DNA of 64,000 nucleotides from Calditrichia bacterium (GTDB lineage Bacteria; Calditrichota; Calditrichia; RBG-13-44-9; J075), in NCBI GenBank assembly GCA_028284445.1, contig JANQRS010000024.1, positions 49,413 to 113,412 of the forward strand, in the 5' to 3' direction. This document shows, one piece after another, positions 27,799-36,867 of this stretch (within the stretch, counting starts at the first letter, position 1; the number at the start of each line of letters is the position of its first letter). The notes under the pieces were generated by a model, which was given only the letters and a program-made list of their open reading frames with translations, ran no database searches and was not told the origin of the DNA. The position numbers and the translations under genes were made by a program.

Positions 27799-28428
27799 TT
27801 AGTTGACAAGCTTATGTCGCAGAACATAGCGGATGAGCTCGATATTGTTAGCGCAGCCCAGCTTGCGCAGAATCCTCATTCGATGGGTACTAACCGTCTT
27901 TACGCTGATACCAAGAATTGCTGAGATCTCCTTATTCGTCTTCCCAGAGGTCATCTGGTAGAGCACTTCAAATTCACGTCGCGATAACCGGTTGTGTAAT
28001 TTCCCCGGTATGTGCTCTCCCACATAAAAGAGTTCTTCCTGAACTCTTGCTGGTATCACCATATTGCCCTGGCCAATCAAACGTAGCGCATTCAGCAACT
28101 CAGAAACCCCATCCGTTTTGGTAAAGTAGCCATGGGCACCGGCTTTGATCATTCTGGCAGCCTGATAGGCGGCCATTTTATCCTCAATAAGCAGGATGCG
28201 TACTTGCGGATAGCAGTCTCGTATAGTAGCCAGAACAGTGAACGGATCCCGTTCCTGCAAAGCAGGATTATATAAAACGATATCATGCTGATCTCCTTCC
28301 AGTGATGTGAAAAGATCGCGAGTATTAGAAACCGTACCGGAAATGGTTATACCGGTTTCATTCCGGAACTGGCGCTGTAGCGTGTCGCACAAGAGTTTCT
28401 GGGGGTCAGCAAGTAAGACTTCTAACAT
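27799..28428 (-). CDS. LuxR/NarL-type response regulator lacking the phospho-acceptor Asp
   Basis: 209 residues from the ATG at 28428, chosen because GGAGG lies seven bases before it; a longer frame reaches back to 28512. Residues 1-120 form a receiver-like domain and 140-205 a LuxR helix-turn-helix (LSRREFEVLYQMTSGKTNKEISAILGIS in two parts, then VKTVSTHRMRIL). In the receiver the aligned phosphorylation site is Asn54 (DIVLYNPAL) and only one acidic pocket residue (Asp8) is clear, while the conserved Lys is kept (YFTKTDG). It therefore probably works without phosphorylation or binds another signal. It follows the sigma-54 activator gene at 250 bases, and both may regulate the island. Confidence 0.88.
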   Translation of the reverse strand: MLEVLLADPQKLLCDTLQRQFRNETGITISGTVSNTRDLFTSLEGDQHDIVLYNPALQERDPFTVLATIRDCYPQVRILLIEDKMAAYQAARMIKAGAHGYFTKTDGVSELLNALRLIGQGNMVIPARVQEELFYVGEHIPGKLHNRLSRREFEVLYQMTSGKTNKEISAILGISVKTVSTHRMRILRKLGCANNIELIRYVLRHKLVN

Positions 28429-28632
28429 GTTATGTCCTCCGCTGTTGGTCAATTGACTGTAGAGTTTCGCTCCCTGGGAGTAGAGCAGCGAATCCTCAAT
28501 TATCTCTGACAAGCGAATAAGACAAGGATAGTGCCAAAAATTTGGAGTAGACTAAGAAGGCAGGATAAAGTCAAGTTTACAATACACTTAGACAGAAAAT
28601 TCTATTGGACAAAGGGGGTTAAATTGCCTCAT

Positions 28633-28676
28633 AAAAATCCGAAATTCCGGACAAAAATCCGAAATTCCGGATTTTT
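28633..28676. terminator. Tandem 20-bp repeat forming a bidirectional terminator-like hairpin
   Basis: The unit AAAAATCCGAAATTCCGGAC occurs at 28633-28652 and again, with the last base changed, at 28653-28672. The second copy makes a perfect 9-bp stem (AAAAATCCG at 28653-28661 and CGGATTTTT at 28668-28676) with a six-base loop and T-runs on either strand. It overlaps the stop codon of the sigma-54 activator gene, so it most likely ends that transcript. Confidence 0.65.
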
Positions 28677-31482
28677 ACCTGAGATGATCCTTCGGATTGA
28701 TGCCTCGTTTTTTGAGTAAATCATACAACGTCGTTCTCGGCACCTCCAAAGCTTCAGCAAGTTTCTCGACACTGTCGGCAATTTTTAGAGCTCGAATGTA
28801 AAAATCGTCTTGCTCTTGCTGATGTTTGGCCTTCAGATATTGTAATCCCAGGGACAAATCTTCAAGGGATTCGAATCGGGTGACATTTGTCGATACGTCT
28901 TTTGCGGACGACTGTAGCTTTTCGATTTGATGTGGCCACAAGCGGAATTCCCCCCCAGGATTCATTATGACGATTGTATGAATAATGTTACGTAGTTCGC
29001 GAATATTGCCTTGCCAATCATACTTCATTAAAAGGTCAATTGCGGCTTTGGGAATATCTCCCACAGGTTTTCCCTCGGCTCTGCAAAACTGGCGATAGAA
29101 ACTCTTGACGAGGGGTAGGATATCTTCTTTCCTTGTGCGCAGTGGCGGCACACGAATAATGATGGTATTAAGTCGAAAATACAAGTCTTCCCGAAATTCC
29201 TTTGCCGCTATCGCTTTTTCCAGATCTTTGTTTGTGGCGGCAATGATCCGGACATTGCTTTTGTATTTTTTGCGGCGATCTCCCATTCGAGTAAATTCAC
29301 CGTCCTCAAGCACACGCAAAAGCATCGTTTGTACGGGAAGCGGCATGTCAGCAATTTCATCGAGGAAGAGCGTACCACCATCCAATACTTCAAACAAGCC
29401 TTCACGGTCCCGATCGGCACCGGTAAAAGCACCTTTAATGCAGCCAAACAGTTCTGCTTTCATCATATCAGCACTTTGAAAGTCACCACAATTGACCGGA
29501 TGAAAGTCCTTTTTTCGGCGCCTGCTAAACTTATGGAACGCACGTGCAACAAGCTCTTTTCCCGTCCCCGTTTCGCCAAGAACCAAAACCGGTGCATCCG
29601 ATCCGGCGCTGGTATGAATTTGTTGTATCATTTCTCTAACCGGCTTGCTATCTCCAACAATGCCTGCTCGCTCACTATTATTGGTTTCAGAATCAGGCCC
29701 GGATAGCGTTATTCGGTTAATCAAAGTTTCCTTGACCTCTTCTAACTCCAGTAATGCTTCATCCCGTTGATCAAGTGCCTGTTTCAAATCATCGCGTTCG
29801 TTTTCGAGAGCAACTGTGAGTTGCTCATTTTTAATTAGCGCTTCGTTCTTCTCATTTACCAATACCTCCAGTTCCTCACTCCTTTTGCGCAATTGGCTGG
29901 TTCGCACTTGATCTAGTTTCAGAAGCAAGTGAATGCTAAATGGTAGCATTAGAATACCTAACACCCACCAGGAAGTCCCCCATTGAAACCACATACTAAA
30001 AATGGGTGAATGAATCATGCGAAAATAGTTGTCTTCTGCAAACCAGAGATTGCCGTTTTCGTCGACAGCGATCTCCTGTCCGTGTCCCACGTCAGGAAGT
30101 TGATATTGCTCCCAATACTTTTTCCCGTCGCGACGAATCCAATGCCAAATACGTCCGGGTGTTAGGCGCTGCATACGGCAGCGCCATGAAGCGATTGCCG
30201 GAAATATATCAACGTGAGCACACGGTATAAAATGAATCATCCCGGTACGATCGGAAACAAAAAGCCAGGCATGCTCGTTATCGTTGATGGCTGCTCCCTC
30301 CAGATAACTTGGCTCACCATCCTTGTCTAATAGCACCTCGCGCAGGTATGGGTGATCGTCAGTAAAATCAGGAATCGTTCCAACCTCACTGAGAAAAACT
30401 CGCAACTCTCCATGAAATGCCTCCGTCAAAAACCATGCTGTTTGTTCTTTTCCTGAAGCATCTTTGAAGTTTCGGACAGCAGCCCCCTCATGCCAGCGAG
30501 CGTTTTCCGGGGGAGAAAGCAGTGGAAAGGGCACCGTATCGATGGAACTCGCATTTTTCATCGCGTCGATCGTCCATTCTTCAGCATGCTCCCGCAAGGT
30601 ATACATTCGGCCGGATTTTGCATTGACAACGGCATAGCGATCCTGCTCTCCGGGCAGGCGATCAATCCCTTGCCACCCCCATGAAACAGTAGGATTGATA
30701 TGCTCCATAAGAGGTAAGAGTCTTTCAGCGACTTCCAGGTCTGTCGTCTGATGCCAGATTTCCGGGCTGTCCTGCGCCCGGAAGCTACTGTCGACATGCT
30801 TAGTGTATAGATCCCCATCAAATCCCAGCAGCAGTAAAGTCGAGTCAACAATTTCAATACCATTCAAGCTAACACTCTTGCGAAATTCGATGTCGCCGAC
30901 TTCAGTTGCCGGTATCCTTTCAAGCGTATCTGAACTAGAAAAACGGTAGAGGGAAAATTGGCCTTTTTCGATATGAAATGCATCGCTGGCCGGACGTAAT
31001 TTCCCCTTTGGAAAATATTGAATCGTCCATAGCTCAAGACCCAGTGCTCCATTGTCCACCTTGAATTCCATTTTACGGATATCACGAACATCAAGTAATT
31101 GACTGGAATCTACAGCGGTCTTGCCTGAACGTTTTTGTACTCGAATTTGCCGCGGGTTTGTCTTGTCATGGATCACCAGGGCTCCCTGGTTGCTAACACG
31201 TCGATCGTTTCTACGTTCTTCAAATTTCACGTAATAGCCATCATCAATTGCAACCCCGTCTTGATCTTTTATGATCAATGAATCACTGTAAGCAGCAAAC
31301 ACGACGGCTGGCCCAAAACTATTGTTTTCCTTATACCATGCAGAGGAAAATACTGTCGCACCAGCGACAAAAAGTAGCAGTTGCAGAGGTAAGCTACGAC
31401 GATACCATTTTTTTTGCAGGATGCGCCCAATACGGCCTTTATAGAAAGCGGTTACATCTTCAACGCGAAAGCGATTCAGCAA
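28675..31482 (-). CDS. Transmembrane sigma-54-dependent activator (one-component)
   Basis: One protein joins sensing and promoter activation. Membrane helix about 32-50; an extracytoplasmic beta-rich domain to about 495 with propeller-like repeats (WFLTEAF, GNLWFAEDNYF); second helix about 500-520; coiled coil about 525-590; sigma-54 AAA+ domain about 605-830 with Walker A GETGTGKE (635-642), the sigma-54 contact loop GAFTGA (682-687) and Walker B GTLFLDEIAD (near 705); Fis-type helix-turn-helix about 897-930. All ATPase motifs are intact. Most activators of this class are soluble and take a phosphoryl signal, so a membrane-integrated sensor is uncommon. GGGGGAG precedes the ATG. No clear -24/-12 promoter was found by eye in the window. 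Confidence 0.9.
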   Translation of the reverse strand: MLNRFRVEDVTAFYKGRIGRILQKKWYRRSLPLQLLLFVAGATVFSSAWYKENNSFGPAVVFAAYSDSLIIKDQDGVAIDDGYYVKFEERRNDRRVSNQGALVIHDKTNPRQIRVQKRSGKTAVDSSQLLDVRDIRKMEFKVDNGALGLELWTIQYFPKGKLRPASDAFHIEKGQFSLYRFSSSDTLERIPATEVGDIEFRKSVSLNGIEIVDSTLLLLGFDGDLYTKHVDSSFRAQDSPEIWHQTTDLEVAERLLPLMEHINPTVSWGWQGIDRLPGEQDRYAVVNAKSGRMYTLREHAEEWTIDAMKNASSIDTVPFPLLSPPENARWHEGAAVRNFKDASGKEQTAWFLTEAFHGELRVFLSEVGTIPDFTDDHPYLREVLLDKDGEPSYLEGAAINDNEHAWLFVSDRTGMIHFIPCAHVDIFPAIASWRCRMQRLTPGRIWHWIRRDGKKYWEQYQLPDVGHGQEIAVDENGNLWFAEDNYFRMIHSPIFSMWFQWGTSWWVLGILMLPFSIHLLLKLDQVRTSQLRKRSEELEVLVNEKNEALIKNEQLTVALENERDDLKQALDQRDEALLELEEVKETLINRITLSGPDSETNNSERAGIVGDSKPVREMIQQIHTSAGSDAPVLVLGETGTGKELVARAFHKFSRRRKKDFHPVNCGDFQSADMMKAELFGCIKGAFTGADRDREGLFEVLDGGTLFLDEIADMPLPVQTMLLRVLEDGEFTRMGDRRKKYKSNVRIIAATNKDLEKAIAAKEFREDLYFRLNTIIIRVPPLRTRKEDILPLVKSFYRQFCRAEGKPVGDIPKAAIDLLMKYDWQGNIRELRNIIHTIVIMNPGGEFRLWPHQIEKLQSSAKDVSTNVTRFESLEDLSLGLQYLKAKHQQEQDDFYIRALKIADSVEKLAEALEVPRTTLYDLLKKRGINPKDHLR

Positions 31483-31534
31483 TAGTATCTCCCCCAGATC
31501 AACACAACAAGGCTATACCTATTAATTTGTGAAG

Positions 31535-31563
31535 AATATAGCTAACTATCGGATAAGCGCCAA
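31535..31563 (-). promoter_or_regulatory. Possible promoter of the sigma-54 activator gene
   Basis: On the minus strand TTGGCG (31563-31558) and TATATT (31540-31535) are 17 bases apart, about 50 bases before the ATG. The -35 box is weak. Confidence 0.35.
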
Positions 31564-31607
31564 CAATTTCAACAAGGTAAGCGCGTAGACCGGTTAAAAA
31601 AAGATTA

Positions 31608-34574
31608 TCAGGTTGTTATAGAACGGCGTAATACACGAAAGCCGAGATCATGACCGCGCAGTCCAGGATGCCGGTCAATACGAACAGAACAACGCAGATT
31701 GCCACTGCTGTACATCCATGATCCGCCACGCAAGGAACGAGAGCTCTTTTCTCGATCGAACCAATTGCCCTGCCACTCCCAAACATTACCAGCCATGTCC
31801 ATTAAACCCTCAGGCGTCGCCCCTTGCGGATAACTATCTACGGAAGTTGTCGCGTCTATCATTTCACCATAATTAGCAAGTTGATCAGTAGGCGGTCCTA
31901 ATTCTGCTGCCCATGGATATTGCCTTGTACCACCACTAGAACCCCATTCCCACTCTTCTTCCTCAGGTAGCCGATATGGCATATTGTTCACAGGCGGCAA
32001 ATCAACGCCATTGCCAACTGCATCGAAGGCCGATAACCAAATGCAGTATGCCGTGGCTGCAAACCAGTCAACACCAACAACAGGTTGCTGCTCGCTGTTG
32101 AAGCGCTGATCGTCATCGTATTTTCCCGGCAGTGGTGTAATTCCACCAGTTTCAACAGCTCGCTCGCCAACAAAAAGCGCAATTTGGTTTTGTAAATGTG
32201 CTACGAATACGCTGATTGGCAATATTTCCTGCAATTCTACTAAACCGCCTTGCATATATTCAATGAATTTCCGGTAACGACGATTGGTAACTGGATATTT
32301 AGCAAACCAGAGATCAGGAATTGTTTTCTCTACGCTTCCTTGATAGCGATAAGTGCCACCCGGTATCAGAATATATTCCGCAAAATCTTCAATAATATTG
32401 CGAAAGACCCTACCACTTGCAGCAACTTCCAAACCATTCTGAACGACAGCGAACCTCTGCCGCCACGCCTCCGGTAGTAGCCGGCCATGACCGATATCAA
32501 GCATCCAATTTGCCAGTGATACGGACTCATCTGCAGAAAGTGCATCCTCCGCCAGTAAATGTGATAGCAACTCAAAATCCTGTTTTCGATTTAATGCCTG
32601 CATAATTCCGCGAAGCAATGCTCCTTGCGCCGATTCAGTTCCAACTGTTATCAATTTTGAAACGAGATGCTCTCCATCAACAAAGCGCACTTCCTCCAGC
32701 ATCCCGAAGAAAATCTGTAGTTGACGCTTGTCCCAAGCCTTCCAACAGCCGTCCTGAAGCAAATAGTCCAAGAACTCACGGAATGGTTGATCTTCGATTT
32801 GGCTAAAGAAAAATCGCAAAACCGTTTCCCAACGATCATCAGCCAAATAGGTCATCATACGCATTCGATCTGCCTCACTTCGGCAAAGACGAATTAATTC
32901 ACGGGCGGCTAAATACTCCATGAAAGTTCGGTGTCGAAACATATAGGTCAAGCGCGCTTCATCCGGACACTCAAGTAAATGGGCTCGCTCCACCAAGAAA
33001 CGACAATAGACGGCCGGGGTTACCTGGTTCCTCAATGGCTGCATATACTCACCGAGTCGCCCATAAATCCATTGAGCTGTAGCAAAATCCTGCTTTTCGT
33101 TCTTTTGCATATCCAGCGCTAATGGTTCCAATACCCGGCACGAATCCTGAAAAGTCAAGGGTGGTCTTAGCTGCCCCCCTTTTACCAATTCACGGTTATA
33201 AAGGATGTAACTGAGAAAACTACTATACATTTCGCCACGATTTGGAAAGCTGTAGCCCTGATTATGCCAAAGCAGGATAAGGATATTGAGCAACAGTGGA
33301 GAGCCCAAGAGAGTGGACATTTGCCGTCGTTGAACAATCGTTTGCTCATCGTATTGGATATCAGGATTCAAATAGTTTAGCAATTGTTTCTTACGTTCTT
33401 CTATCTCTGTTACTTCCGCAAGATCCGCACGGACTAGTATGTTGTACCAGGTATCCAAAAATTCCTTCTGCTGCGCATAGTTTAAGGATTGAATATCTGC
33501 TTCAACTTTGGGAAGATCAATTCGAATATCTGCCTCAACCCCGTCAACCGTGCGGTTCTTCCCATATCCTTCGTAACGGGTCGTAACAATGAGACAAGCT
33601 AGTGGATAGCCATCGTGGAAGGCAGCAAGGGCCTGACAAAAAGCCGCTCGTTGATTGACGTCGGGGATCTCGTCAAGTCCATCAAAAACGATAATGCAAC
33701 TGTCACGAAGTAAAGATTGTATTAAATCCGGATGAAAATCGGCTCGCGCCGCATTTGCCCAAGCTTGCAATGCCGCAATCAATGCATTGGCATCAGCAGG
33801 TATATCCTCCAGTTCACGAAGCCGCATAAAGATCGGTTGATAACGCCGACGCGTGCGTCGATACAGGACCTGCATGACGATAAATTTCATCAGTGTACTT
33901 TTGCCGGAACCAGGGTGCCCTTTTATCAAGAGCATACGGTTTTGACCATCAAACACCTTATTGATCAAACTAAGAGGGTCCTGTTCTTCTCCAATTAACG
34001 AGTCACGCCTTAGCTCTTTACCAAGCGACGTCTCGTCTGTCGAATGCACCTCATATGAAAGTCGAAGATTGATGAAGGCCCGTTCTAACTCTACCTGACG
34101 ATTAATTTGATCCCGATGCCCCATCAGTCCAATTTTACCCAGACGGTTCTGTAGTAATTTTCGATATTCGCGCTTCGATTTTCGTAAGCTCACCGGTTTC
34201 AGGCGACTCCTGCCCGAGACCTCCATCTGTTGCTTAACTTTTTCTGCAATCCAGGTTCTCACAGGCGTAATCAGGATAGCCATTGTCAGAGCCGTAATTA
34301 GAGCCATATAGAATTCGGCCCACCCCAGCGACGGCCAAACGCCGGTACCATCAGGCGGGGCAGCACGATCGGTGACCGGGCTACTGCTACTACTTGCCTC
34401 ACGAGATGAATCGTTAGCGTTCTCGACAATTTCGTTCACTATAGAACTTGAATCTACGTCAGTGGTTTGATATGTCGGTTTTTTTGTGGCTGCTGAATCA
34501 GGGCTAAGGCTTTGACCGCTGAAACTTGCCGTCAGAACCAACAGGAAAAATACTCCAAAGTATCTGTAGTTCAC
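31608..34574 (-). CDS. Membrane NACHT ATPase with C-terminal FGE-sulfatase domain (copy 1)
   Basis: Signal-like segment 1-20, Ser-rich stretch 23-85, membrane helix about 88-108, then a cytoplasmic NACHT module: Walker A GHPGSGKST near 215-223, Walker B IIVFDGLDEI near 295, sensor-like TTRYEGYG near 335. A helical middle region follows to about 740. The last 240 residues are an FGE-sulfatase/C-type-lectin fold (ILIPGGTYRYQG, KYPVTNRRYRKF, RLPEEEEWEWGSSGG, GNVWEWQGNW, RGGSWMYSSGNLRC). The two active-site cysteines of formylglycine-generating enzymes are absent, so it should be a binding or sensor domain. The start overlaps the CFI-box gene by four bases. NACHT proteins of this shape are known or predicted antiphage or cell-death receptors. 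A paralogue lies at 36868. Confidence 0.88.
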   Translation of the reverse strand: MNYRYFGVFFLLVLTASFSGQSLSPDSAATKKPTYQTTDVDSSSIVNEIVENANDSSREASSSSSPVTDRAAPPDGTGVWPSLGWAEFYMALITALTMAILITPVRTWIAEKVKQQMEVSGRSRLKPVSLRKSKREYRKLLQNRLGKIGLMGHRDQINRQVELERAFINLRLSYEVHSTDETSLGKELRRDSLIGEEQDPLSLINKVFDGQNRMLLIKGHPGSGKSTLMKFIVMQVLYRRTRRRYQPIFMRLRELEDIPADANALIAALQAWANAARADFHPDLIQSLLRDSCIIVFDGLDEIPDVNQRAAFCQALAAFHDGYPLACLIVTTRYEGYGKNRTVDGVEADIRIDLPKVEADIQSLNYAQQKEFLDTWYNILVRADLAEVTEIEERKKQLLNYLNPDIQYDEQTIVQRRQMSTLLGSPLLLNILILLWHNQGYSFPNRGEMYSSFLSYILYNRELVKGGQLRPPLTFQDSCRVLEPLALDMQKNEKQDFATAQWIYGRLGEYMQPLRNQVTPAVYCRFLVERAHLLECPDEARLTYMFRHRTFMEYLAARELIRLCRSEADRMRMMTYLADDRWETVLRFFFSQIEDQPFREFLDYLLQDGCWKAWDKRQLQIFFGMLEEVRFVDGEHLVSKLITVGTESAQGALLRGIMQALNRKQDFELLSHLLAEDALSADESVSLANWMLDIGHGRLLPEAWRQRFAVVQNGLEVAASGRVFRNIIEDFAEYILIPGGTYRYQGSVEKTIPDLWFAKYPVTNRRYRKFIEYMQGGLVELQEILPISVFVAHLQNQIALFVGERAVETGGITPLPGKYDDDQRFNSEQQPVVGVDWFAATAYCIWLSAFDAVGNGVDLPPVNNMPYRLPEEEEWEWGSSGGTRQYPWAAELGPPTDQLANYGEMIDATTSVDSYPQGATPEGLMDMAGNVWEWQGNWFDREKSSRSLRGGSWMYSSGNLRCSVRIDRHPGLRGHDLGFRVLRRSITT

Positions 34575-35053
34575 GGATTATGGCCTTTACGTTCGACAAC
34601 AATAGGCAATTTGCGAATCAACCAAAGAACTCTATTGACATTCCAATGAATGATATTACGAATCAATTGTACTTGTGCAATGCGTTTTAGTTGTGGAGAG
34701 ACACTATAGTACAGATATACAAGCAAATAGCCAAATGGATTGGGCAAGAGATATTGATCACGAAACAAACGCAGTTCCTGAACTTCCTGTGAGTGCTCAC
34801 CATAGATTTGGCTTGCCAAATAACAACTTTCCTGATTTTGCAAACCGCCGCATCCACAACGTTCATTTTCACGAGCATTCTTATTGCCACACTTAATACA
34901 GATCCAGCGATAAAAGAAGGTTTTCCCTTCTTGCTTTTTGAACTCTTCATCATCTGCACCAAACCAATTGCCACAGTCGTTACAGCGTTTCGCTTCGATT
35001 CGGCCGTCTTTCTTACACTTCAAGCAAGTTTTTACATACTTGGGTTTTGCCAT
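34571..35053 (-). CDS. Double zinc-ribbon protein with CFI-box C-terminal domain
   Basis: 160 residues. First zinc site Cys10/Cys13/Cys24/Cys27, second Cys52/Cys55/Cys66/Cys68. Residues 77-125 match the CFI-box C-terminal domain (CYLASQIYGE, VQELRLFRDQYLLPNPFG, LYYSVSP), where the usual start is CFIATAAYG. The tail has hydrophobic, possibly membrane-associated helices. The function of the CFI-box is unknown. The gene's stop overlaps the NACHT start by four bases (ATGA), so the two proteins are made together and probably interact. A role as adaptor or as the part that receives the NACHT signal is a guess. Confidence 0.75.
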   Translation of the reverse strand: MAKPKYVKTCLKCKKDGRIEAKRCNDCGNWFGADDEEFKKQEGKTFFYRWICIKCGNKNARENERCGCGGLQNQESCYLASQIYGEHSQEVQELRLFRDQYLLPNPFGYLLVYLYYSVSPQLKRIAQVQLIRNIIHWNVNRVLWLIRKLPIVVERKGHNP

Positions 35054-35150
35054 AAAAATTGCCTATGAAAAGTTGGATTGCATCTCAATATCCTTGTGGC
35101 AATTTCGTCACCCAATAAACAGTCGGATTCGACTGCTTATTGAGCAAGAC

Positions 35151-35858
35151 CTAATAGTCTTCGCGGTGCATGGTTATTCTGCGCACAATACGCACAAGGT
35201 CTTCCGTATGCCGTTGATTGAGTGACTTCAACTCAGCAGCCAGACGCTCGGCAGAGTCAGCATTTTTGATCATCATTCCCCGCAGGAGCCTTTGCTGAGC
35301 CTTTAGCGTGTCAACAAGTGCTTTGTTCATTGTTAACAGACTATCGCGGATATAGTTGAAACGCATACCGACCTCTTCACCAAATTCAACAAAGCCGGAT
35401 TGCTGCCCACGCAGCAATTGACGTCTCATCGACGATACCTCGCGTACGATTTCTGCTTCGGAAGCCGGTTCGTAAATGATCTTATTATGAAGTTCGGTTA
35501 TTTTGATAGAGTCACGCTCAAACAAAGGAAATATCTCTGCTGCTGAGATATTGATCTTCTGAAAAAGGTCTACCAATTCAGCCGCATCCACTTCTTCGTT
35601 CACATTCATCGAATCGATTGCGTTATTGATCTTTTCAATATGTTGCCCGATTTCATCAAGCTCATGCTTCTTCCCCAATTCATCAACCGTTTTTACAATC
35701 GAAACAGAACATATCAGCAATGCCAGAATGACACCACCGATAGCATATTGCCGGTTTTTGGTTTCCCGGTAGAAATAACCAACCAGGGTCGCCATTAGCG
35801 TCAACAGCGGGATGATTATATTTGCATATTCAATAGTAAATAATTCAAGAATCTTCAT
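35151..35858 (-). CDS. Two-pass membrane protein with coiled coils
   Basis: Membrane helices at about 12-30 and 37-55, followed by about 180 residues of charged helix (KKHELDEIGQHIEKINNAID, VREVSSMRRQLLRGQQSG, DSAERLAAELKSLNQR) that should form a coiled coil. No enzymatic motif seen and no family recognised. It is 97 bases upstream of the zinc-ribbon gene and 90 bases downstream of a lipoprotein gene, in the same direction, so it likely belongs to the NACHT transcript. It could be a membrane scaffold or pore-forming partner. Confidence 0.65.
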   Translation of the reverse strand: MKILELFTIEYANIIIPLLTLMATLVGYFYRETKNRQYAIGGVILALLICSVSIVKTVDELGKKHELDEIGQHIEKINNAIDSMNVNEEVDAAELVDLFQKINISAAEIFPLFERDSIKITELHNKIIYEPASEAEIVREVSSMRRQLLRGQQSGFVEFGEEVGMRFNYIRDSLLTMNKALVDTLKAQQRLLRGMMIKNADSAERLAAELKSLNQRHTEDLVRIVRRITMHREDY

Positions 35859-35948
35859 AGCATTTTACTTACAATTTTTTAGTCATTAATAGTCATTTTC
35901 AAACGCGATCCGGCACCATTTCGTGGATCGATCATAAGAGACACCATT

Positions 35949-36509
35949 TTACTTGCTGGCCTGCGGCTGTCCGGTTTCTTCACGTTTAGTGATAACCAAC
36001 CTGGATTCAGGAATTTCGCTGTAGAGATTTTTTAGTAACGCCCAGACTTCACCATCCGGCGGACGCAACAATGCTCGCAGGCGCAAGCAATCCTGGCTTT
36101 GGTCAAGATTTCCATTTTGTAACAATTTGGCGAGACATTTACCTTTCTCACGATAGCGCCAGTTAATCAGCTTAATGGTACTATCAAGTGCCGCAACCTG
36201 CTGATACTTATCATCGCCGAGTTCTGCCGCCCGCACTTTCAATATTTCCAGATCTGAAACCAGGACATTGTACATATCCTGAACACCGACAGTATCCAAT
36301 TCTGCTTCCGTGATTGTTAGGAAATAAAATGTTAGATGTCGCATAGTACGGTGCAGGCTATTTTCAAAATATTCTTCAGCTATACGTACGTCGCTTCCAC
36401 CAGCACAACTGAATAGTCCACCGGCGCTTGACAAAAACAGGACACTGACCAGGAATACCTTTATTCCAGGATCCAACATCCCGAAGCTGCTTTTCAAAAT
36501 CAACTTCAT
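35949..36509 (-). CDS. Probable lipoprotein in the NACHT gene set
   Basis: About 186 residues from the ATG at 36509, chosen because AGGAGAGG lies just upstream; a longer frame begins at 36530. The N-terminus is a signal peptide ending in LFSC (Cys35), an acceptable lipobox. The rest is helical and charged with no recognised family; a Cys pair at about 128 and 142 could form a disulfide. It is the first gene of the likely transcript lipoprotein, membrane coiled-coil, zinc-ribbon, NACHT. An envelope-side sensor for the system is plausible but unproven. Confidence 0.6.
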   Translation of the reverse strand: MKLILKSSFGMLDPGIKVFLVSVLFLSSAGGLFSCAGGSDVRIAEEYFENSLHRTMRHLTFYFLTITEAELDTVGVQDMYNVLVSDLEILKVRAAELGDDKYQQVAALDSTIKLINWRYREKGKCLAKLLQNGNLDQSQDCLRLRALLRPPDGEVWALLKNLYSEIPESRLVITKREETGQPQASK

Positions 36510-36867
36510 TAATCCTCTCCTCATTATCAACGTAGCCGCATGTATTTATGTGGCCAAGAAATCACAATAGATCTCATATGCAGGCAACTGATTTTCTGTA
36601 TCGTAAAGCCAAAAAGACTCGCGATACCGCTACACTCATATTTCACCTTAAGCAGGCTATATATTGAGAAATCATTTTTATTTGCAATCTCCGGCCTCTA
36701 TCGTTCGGCCTACCTATCGCCTAACAGGCAACAGCAACCATCCCCTACAGCATACTATTAAACACCATAGCAAATAGTTTCACAATCAGATTAGTCTGAC
36801 ATCTGTAAGGAATATAAAAGGAAGAGTCTAACAGCTGAGGATTGAGTACTGTTAGTAAAAGAAGACC
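36510..36867. other. Intergenic gap between the two NACHT gene sets
   Basis: About 360 AT-rich bases with no convincing gene. It must hold the promoter of the lipoprotein gene and the end of the second NACHT transcript. No canonical -24/-12 sigma-54 site was found; the nearest look-alike has the wrong spacing. Confidence 0.4.

Noticed and set aside
36510..36867. Sigma-54 promoter (GG-N10-GC) before the lipoprotein gene
   Set aside because: The only look-alike has one base too few between GG and GC.
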